64,000 bases of DNA from Clostridiales bacterium (GTDB lineage Bacteria; Bacillota; Clostridia; Christensenellales; Borkfalkiaceae), in contig SVHZ01000001.1 of NCBI GenBank assembly GCA_015055525.1, forward strand, positions 1-64,000. Reading direction: 5' to 3'. Made by a program: the position numbers and the translations under genes. How positions within the stretch are numbered: position 1 is the first letter of the stretch; every line of letters begins with the position of its first letter. Positions 59,351 through 64,000 of the stretch are shown piece after piece. Below the pieces are notes generated by a model. The model was not told the origin of the DNA. It saw nothing but the letters and a program-made list of their open reading frames with translations, and ran no database searches.

Positions 59351-62300
59351 AATTAAATTAACTAAAGACCAATTAAAAGCGGTAAAGCACTTGGACGGCA
59401 ACGCGTTAGTTTCGGCGTCTGCTGGATCTGGCAAAACCAAAGTCGTTATAAGCAGAATTATTAGACTTATCACCGAAGAGAACGTTAAAGTAAATGAAAT
59501 TTTAGCCGTTACCTTTACAAAACTTGCCGCCGAAGAAATGAAGGATAAACTTAAAAACGCACTTACCGAAAAATATCTTGCCACGCGCGATAAAAAATAT
59601 AAGGAACAACTTGAATTAGTTTCTTCTTCGGATATTTGCACCATAGACTCTTTCTGTTCTAAACTTATTAAAAAATACTTTTACGCGTTGGGAATAGACG
59701 CTAACTTGCAAGTTTTAGAAGAGAGCAAGAGAAAGAGAATTTCCGAAACGGCGCTCGACGAAGTTTTTGAAAATCTTTACGATAGCGATGATAAAGAGTT
59801 TAGAGAACTTATCCCACTTTTTGATAGTTCTCGTAGCGATTACGGGCTTAAAGAGGCGGTAAAATTAGTTTACAATTTTATTGAAAAGGAAAACGATAGT
59901 GACGGGCTTGTAAAAAAGACTGAAGATTTATATTTCAACGCATACAATTATTTAATTGACGAATACAAAGACCAAATAGTAAAACTCGCTGAAAAATACA
60001 AGCAGGAATTTTTAGTTTTAGAGCATGCTTTTACTGAAGATGAAAAAAGAAAGGAATATTGCTCTAAGTTTGTTGCTTTACTTGATTTTTTATTGACGAC
60101 CGACGATTACTTTGAGTTTTTCTATGAGTACAAGCAACTTAATCTCAATCTTCCAAGCACCAAGAGCAAGCAGGCTGATTTACAGCAATCGCTTAAAGAA
60201 GTTGCCGACCCTTGCAAGAAGAAGTTGGCTACCTATGCAACTATTTTCGGCATAGATAAAAAGGAAGAAGATAAAAGGTTAAGTAACAGTTTGCAAATCG
60301 TAAAGGCACTCGTTAAGATTGCAAACGCATACTTTGATAGATACCAAAAGTTAAAAGCAGAAGAAAACGCGGTAGATTTTGCAGACATTGAAAGATACGC
60401 TAGTATTCTTCTTAAAAACCAAGAAATTTTAAGTGAAGTAAAAAATACTTATTCTTATATTTTCGTTGACGAATACCAAGACGTTAACAACGTTCAAGAA
60501 GAAATTATCGTTGCGCTATCTAAAGATAATGCGTTTTTCGTTGGAGATAGCAAACAAAGCATTTACGCTTTTAGAGGTTGCAACCCAGAATTTTTTAACG
60601 ATAAGTATAAAAGTTATAATCAAGGTTTGGGAACGCCTATATCGTTAGACGATAATTTCAGAAGCGCCAAAGCGGTGGTTGACGGCGTTAATGAAATTTT
60701 TAATAAGGTTATGACCGAGGGCTACGGCGGAACTGATTATCAAGCAAATTCAATGGTTTACGGCGGGCTTTATAAAGATTATCAAGGCGTTTGCCAAATT
60801 CACTTAGTTAAAAAAGCCGAAAAGAAGGAAAAAGAAGAAGTTAAACGCGGTGTTTATTCGGTTATAAACGCAACGGAAAAGTTAGAAGAGGAAGACGTTT
60901 TATCCGAAGTAAAATTTATCGTAAACTTGATAGGCGAAAGATTAGGAAAAACGTATTACGATATTGATAACAAGTTAAAAACGATAGAATTAAAAGATAT
61001 TTGTATTCTTCTTCGCTCTATGGATTCAAGGAATAAACTCAGTACGGAACTCGTGCATACCTTGATGAATATGGGAATACCCGTATCGTCGTCTGTGGAA
61101 AAAAGCATTTCCGAATATCCTGAAATTAAAGTTTTATTAAATTTAGTATCCTTGCTCGTTTGCGCCGAGCGCGACGTTCCGCTTGCAAGCGTTATGCTCT
61201 CAATGGGCGGTTTTGATGAAAGCGAATTAGCCTCTATTGCTAAAGAAGGGGCTAAAAAGTATTCAAAAACTTTTGCTGAAAGCGTTGAAATAACTTCTCA
61301 TAAAGAAAGCGAACTTGGCAAAAAATGCCGTGAGTTTTTATCGTGGCTTGACAAAAAACGACTTATTGCTGAATTTTTGCCGTCCGGTGAAGTTATAAAT
61401 TCAATTATTAAAGAAACGGGCTATCTTGCAAAAGTAACTTCTTCGCCTTACGGGCAAGAAAGGGTTAAGAGAATTGAAAGATTTTTAGCAGAAACTACGG
61501 TTGGCGGTAAAAAACTTAGGGTGATTGAGTTTGAAAGCCACGTAAACGAAGTGTTAAAAGATTTATCAATCTCGTCGTCTTCCGGCGAAAACGCGATAAA
61601 CGTTATGACTATGCACGCGTCGAAGGGGCTAGAATTTCCCGTGGTAATAGTTGCGGGCGTTGCAAAACAGTTCAATCTTAAAAATTTAGGATACGACGTT
61701 ATATATTCAAAAAGTTGCGGTATGGCAACGAGAAGTTTCGATGAAGAAAATATGCTCGAATACGAAAACGTTGCAAGAAGCGTTATTAAATCTAGGGGCA
61801 AAAGGTCTACCGCAGTTGAAGAGTTAAGGCTTTTCTACGTTGCTTTGACAAGGGCTAAATGTGAACTTTATATCACTATGACGCTCGATAAATTAAACAA
61901 TGAGTTTAACGCTAACGAAGTTGGCGGTATGAGTGATTTTATTGTTTCTAGCGTCAATATTCCAACTTTCTATCACGAAGACGAGTATGAACTCGTTTTC
62001 CCCGATAAAAGGGGAACGGCAGTTGCCGGTAAGGAAGTAGAGAGCGAACTTACTAAAAAAATAATTGAAACGCTTTCTTATAAATATCCTTATAAAAATG
62101 AAATCAATCTTCCCGTTAAAAGTTCTGTTTCAGACGTTAATAAAAATCAAGACGAATATTTTGTTAGAACTGATAAATACGGCGAATCAAGTAGCGAAAA
62201 AGGTACTGCATATCACAGAATTTTCGAACTCATTGATTTTTATAATTTTGGTGGCGAAAAAGAGATAGAGAGTTTTGTTGAAAACGGGCTTATAACCAAA

Positions 62301-62672
62301 GAACAAGCCGAGTTTATCGACGTTGATAAGGTTGAAAGCATATTAAAACTTGATATTTTTGATAAAATCAAAACTTCCAAATTATTAAAAGAACAAAAGT
62401 TCTGCCAATTAGTTCCCGCAAGTGAACTTTTCGGCGGAGAAGAAGATAGAGAGATTTTAGTTCAAGGTATATGCGACCTTATTGCGATAAACGGCGATAG
62501 CGCAACGCTTATCGACTATAAAATTTCAACGATTGAGAGCGATGACGATATAATTAAGGCGTATAAAACGCAAATGCAGTTATATAAAAACGCAATCGAA
62601 AAGGTAATGAAGAAAAAAGTTGACGGCGTTTACATAATAAACGTGTTAAAAGAAAGCGTTATCAAGGTATAA
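59343..62672 (+). CDS. addA: ATP-dependent nuclease/helicase subunit AddA
   Basis: 1109 residues from ATG 59343. UvrD-type helicase: Walker A SASAGSGKT (24-32), FTKLAAEEMK, VDEYQDVNNVQ (Walker B), GDSKQSIYAFRG, MTMHASKGLEFPVV and YVALTRAK. C-terminal nuclease domain has GTAYHRIFELIDF and VQGICDLIAINGDSATLIDYKIS. The 3'-5' helicase and nuclease partner of AddB. It overlaps addB by 8 bp with GAAGGTG as ribosome-binding site. Confidence 0.95.
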   Translation: MSEIKLTKDQLKAVKHLDGNALVSASAGSGKTKVVISRIIRLITEENVKVNEILAVTFTKLAAEEMKDKLKNALTEKYLATRDKKYKEQLELVSSSDICTIDSFCSKLIKKYFYALGIDANLQVLEESKRKRISETALDEVFENLYDSDDKEFRELIPLFDSSRSDYGLKEAVKLVYNFIEKENDSDGLVKKTEDLYFNAYNYLIDEYKDQIVKLAEKYKQEFLVLEHAFTEDEKRKEYCSKFVALLDFLLTTDDYFEFFYEYKQLNLNLPSTKSKQADLQQSLKEVADPCKKKLATYATIFGIDKKEEDKRLSNSLQIVKALVKIANAYFDRYQKLKAEENAVDFADIERYASILLKNQEILSEVKNTYSYIFVDEYQDVNNVQEEIIVALSKDNAFFVGDSKQSIYAFRGCNPEFFNDKYKSYNQGLGTPISLDDNFRSAKAVVDGVNEIFNKVMTEGYGGTDYQANSMVYGGLYKDYQGVCQIHLVKKAEKKEKEEVKRGVYSVINATEKLEEEDVLSEVKFIVNLIGERLGKTYYDIDNKLKTIELKDICILLRSMDSRNKLSTELVHTLMNMGIPVSSSVEKSISEYPEIKVLLNLVSLLVCAERDVPLASVMLSMGGFDESELASIAKEGAKKYSKTFAESVEITSHKESELGKKCREFLSWLDKKRLIAEFLPSGEVINSIIKETGYLAKVTSSPYGQERVKRIERFLAETTVGGKKLRVIEFESHVNEVLKDLSISSSSGENAINVMTMHASKGLEFPVVIVAGVAKQFNLKNLGYDVIYSKSCGMATRSFDEENMLEYENVARSVIKSRGKRSTAVEELRLFYVALTRAKCELYITMTLDKLNNEFNANEVGGMSDFIVSSVNIPTFYHEDEYELVFPDKRGTAVAGKEVESELTKKIIETLSYKYPYKNEINLPVKSSVSDVNKNQDEYFVRTDKYGESSSEKGTAYHRIFELIDFYNFGGEKEIESFVENGLITKEQAEFIDVDKVESILKLDIFDKIKTSKLLKEQKFCQLVPASELFGGEEDREILVQGICDLIAINGDSATLIDYKISTIESDDDIIKAYKTQMQLYKNAIEKVMKKKVDGVYIINVLKESVIKV

Positions 62673-62701
62673 AACTTAATAAGGGTGGGGAGAATTTAGT
62701 T

Positions 62702-63325
62702 ATGTTAAACTATATTAAACTCACCCTTAATTTTTTGTGTTACGATTTTGATAAATACGCTTGGCTTATTTCGGTAAGTTGTTTGGCGCTTGAAGTTTTA
62801 GCCTTTTTAATAGCCGTAGTAATTTTTGCCGTTAAAAAAAGAAACGGTGACGCAACGTATTTTTTGTGTTCGTCGATTGCGCTACTTCTAATAAGTTTAT
62901 ATTTCAGTTTAGAAGATTATAATTTAGAGCAAGCCCTATTCAAAACGACAAAGAGCGTAATAGTTTATTGTTTGACGTTTGCAATTTTAATCGTAATCTT
63001 TTATATGATAGCAAGAAGAGTTTCAACTAAAAAAGTTAAAAAAGACAAAATCGTTTTCGATAGTGAAATTTTGCCCCAATCAAACGCCGTTAAATATTTT
63101 AATCAAAAAGACGTTTTTAGCGGATATTTAGACGTTGGATATATAAAATCTTTGATTTTAGACCTAAAACAAAAAGATTTAACAAGCGAAGATTATGAAA
63201 AAATTGAAGAGTTTGAAATATATCTTTTAAGATTTATTGCCCGCCAGCCAAACGGAGAAGAAAGAGTTGTGCTTTCTAAATATCTATCAATGCTCATTAA
63301 AAAAATATCGCTTTACGCAAGTTAG
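62702..63325 (+). CDS. Membrane protein of unknown function downstream of addA
   Basis: 207 residues. Three or four transmembrane helices in the first half (about 18-45, 52-70, 85-105), then a polar, helical cytoplasmic region of ~95 residues (FDSEILPQSNAVKYFNQKD, SLILDLKQKDLTSEDYEKIEEFEIYLLRFIARQP). GGGGAG site 9 nt before the ATG, 29 bp after addA, so it is probably the last gene of the addBA operon. No family recognised. Confidence 0.65.
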   Translation: MLNYIKLTLNFLCYDFDKYAWLISVSCLALEVLAFLIAVVIFAVKKRNGDATYFLCSSIALLLISLYFSLEDYNLEQALFKTTKSVIVYCLTFAILIVIFYMIARRVSTKKVKKDKIVFDSEILPQSNAVKYFNQKDVFSGYLDVGYIKSLILDLKQKDLTSEDYEKIEEFEIYLLRFIARQPNGEERVVLSKYLSMLIKKISLYAS

Positions 63326-63328
63326 TTA

Positions 63329-63356
63329 TTGACTTTTTTATTACTCGTGCTATCAT
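63329..63356 (+). promoter_or_regulatory. Leaderless-type promoter of the metallophosphoesterase gene
   Basis: TTGACT 63329-63334, 16-bp spacer, TATCAT 63351-63356, 6 nt, ATG 63363. Confidence 0.75.
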
Positions 63357-63362
63357 ATAAGT

Positions 63363-64000
63363 ATGAGTTTTTTATATTGTAAACCTACCGTTTTCGTCAT
63401 CGGTAATGATTATGAAATTTTAATAAATTTATCAAGTTTCGGTATATGCTATCTAAAAGTTGGCGATAGTTTTTATTACGAAAAAAATTCAGGCGTTTTA
63501 CCTTCTGAAAGAAAGGTTTTGAAAATTAGAGTTCCACAATCCGCGCTTGATAAAGAAGAAAAATACTCTATAATTTTTAGAGAAAGAATAGTAAGGGGTA
63601 GTTACGTTACCGAATTTAAGTCGACTGAGATAATAGAGTATGCTTTCAAGCCCTTAAAAAAGGTGGATAATATAAATATCTATCACGTTGCCGACGTTCA
63701 CGGGAATTACGGCTTGGCAGTTAATACCGCAAGTTATTTCTCAGAAGAAACAGACCTTTTTATCGTTAACGGAGATATTGCTGAATTTCAGGCGATTGAC
63801 GGATATTTAGAACTTTCAAACTTCTTAGGCGATATATCGGGCGGTAAAATCCCCGTAATTCTTACCCGTGGCAATCACGACGTTAAGGGGGCGCTTCCCG
63901 AACTATACGAAACGTTTTTCCCTTGCCCCGACTTTAACGCCTTTTACGAGTTTAACGTTGGCGTTTTAACGGGCGTTGCGCTTGATTTAGGCGAAGATAA
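63363..64000 (+). CDS. Calcineurin-like metallophosphoesterase (3' truncated by window)
   Basis: About 212 residues visible. The first ~95 residues form a beta-rich domain (VFVIGNDYEILINL, CYLKVGDSFYYE), probably an Ig- or purple-acid-phosphatase-like N-terminal domain. The phosphoesterase domain then begins: VADVHGN (DxH), NGDIAEF (GD) and TRGNHD (GNHD), the three dinuclear metal motifs in order. The remaining histidine motifs lie beyond the window. Predicted leaderless, with no ribosome-binding site. Cytoplasmic, substrate unknown. Confidence 0.82.
   Translation, partial: MSFLYCKPTVFVIGNDYEILINLSSFGICYLKVGDSFYYEKNSGVLPSERKVLKIRVPQSALDKEEKYSIIFRERIVRGSYVTEFKSTEIIEYAFKPLKKVDNINIYHVADVHGNYGLAVNTASYFSEETDLFIVNGDIAEFQAIDGYLELSNFLGDISGGKIPVILTRGNHDVKGALPELYETFFPCPDFNAFYEFNVGVLTGVALDLGED

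Noticed and set aside
1-64000. CRISPR arrays, tRNA or rRNA genes, prophage or transposase genes
   Set aside because: No regularly spaced repeats, cloverleaf candidates, rRNA segments or recombinase motifs were seen on either strand by eye.

Overview
The window looks like a chromosome segment of a low-GC, Gram-positive anaerobe of the Bacillota, most likely an uncultured clostridial gut lineage. The evidence is indirect: AddAB instead of RecBCD, a Trp T-box, a yybP-ykoY riboswitch, a SpoIVFA/SpoIVFB-like pair (which suggests sporulation ancestry), TRAP/TAXI and NSS transporters, clear AGGAG ribosome-binding sites, and AT-rich promoters with near-perfect -10 boxes 16-18 bp from TTGACA-like -35 boxes. 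I see no rRNA, tRNA, CRISPR, phage or transposase gene. Most genes stand alone or in pairs, separated by strong hairpin terminators.

Layout. 1-6.9 kb: tail of a membrane protein, a GAP/LysE-like membrane protein paired with a TIR-domain protein, nagB, an XRE repressor divergent from a coiled-coil membrane protein with two identical operators between them, a small beta-rich protein, a nicotinamidase-like hydrolase and an AAC(3)-fold acetyltransferase. 6.9-16.6 kb: Mn-type riboswitch and Ca-type P-ATPase, MBL-fold hydrolase plus methyltransferase, SDR, serine hydrolase, TspO, dNTPase-like HD protein and ThrH. 16.6-25.4 kb: two paralogous glycosidase-like genes under near-identical promoter boxes, a decayed 3' fragment of trpB between them, T-box(Trp)-TrpB2, pyridoxal kinase, a C-terminally short MocR regulator overlapping TrmO. 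25.5-41.5 kb: a 1011-aa lipoprotein, split TauE/SafE, Ppx/GppA, TAXI-TRAP system, LuxS, NSS and NCS2 transporters, ferritin-like protein, ABC-F ATPase. 41.5-56 kb: PH-domain protein, SPFH protein plus a small Arc-like protein, Cu-type ATPase, FTR-beta-like protein, GlnRS, GlyRS, biotin ligase, LRR lipoprotein, DegV, SpoIVFA/B, lipoprotein. 56-64 kb: AddB-AddA, a membrane protein and a truncated metallophosphoesterase.

Two genome-scale signals stand out. (1) Three copies of a ~105-115-nt structured element (9837-9939, 31211-31323, 49950-50061) share loops and linkers, but the paired arms differ in sequence and still pair: compensatory change expected of a structured RNA or an RNA-like palindromic repeat. 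I do not recognise this family. (2) At least twelve genes have a -10 hexamer ending exactly 6 nt before the ATG and no Shine-Dalgarno sequence, the geometry of leaderless mRNAs; the other genes have AGGAG-type sites. Smaller novelties are a 235-bp terminal-inverted-repeat element touching the glnS stop codon, small genes with strong ribosome-binding sites (34, 35 and 59 aa), and terminators whose 3' arm doubles as the next promoter's -35 box.

All family assignments were made by eye from motifs and remembered family features; no search was run.
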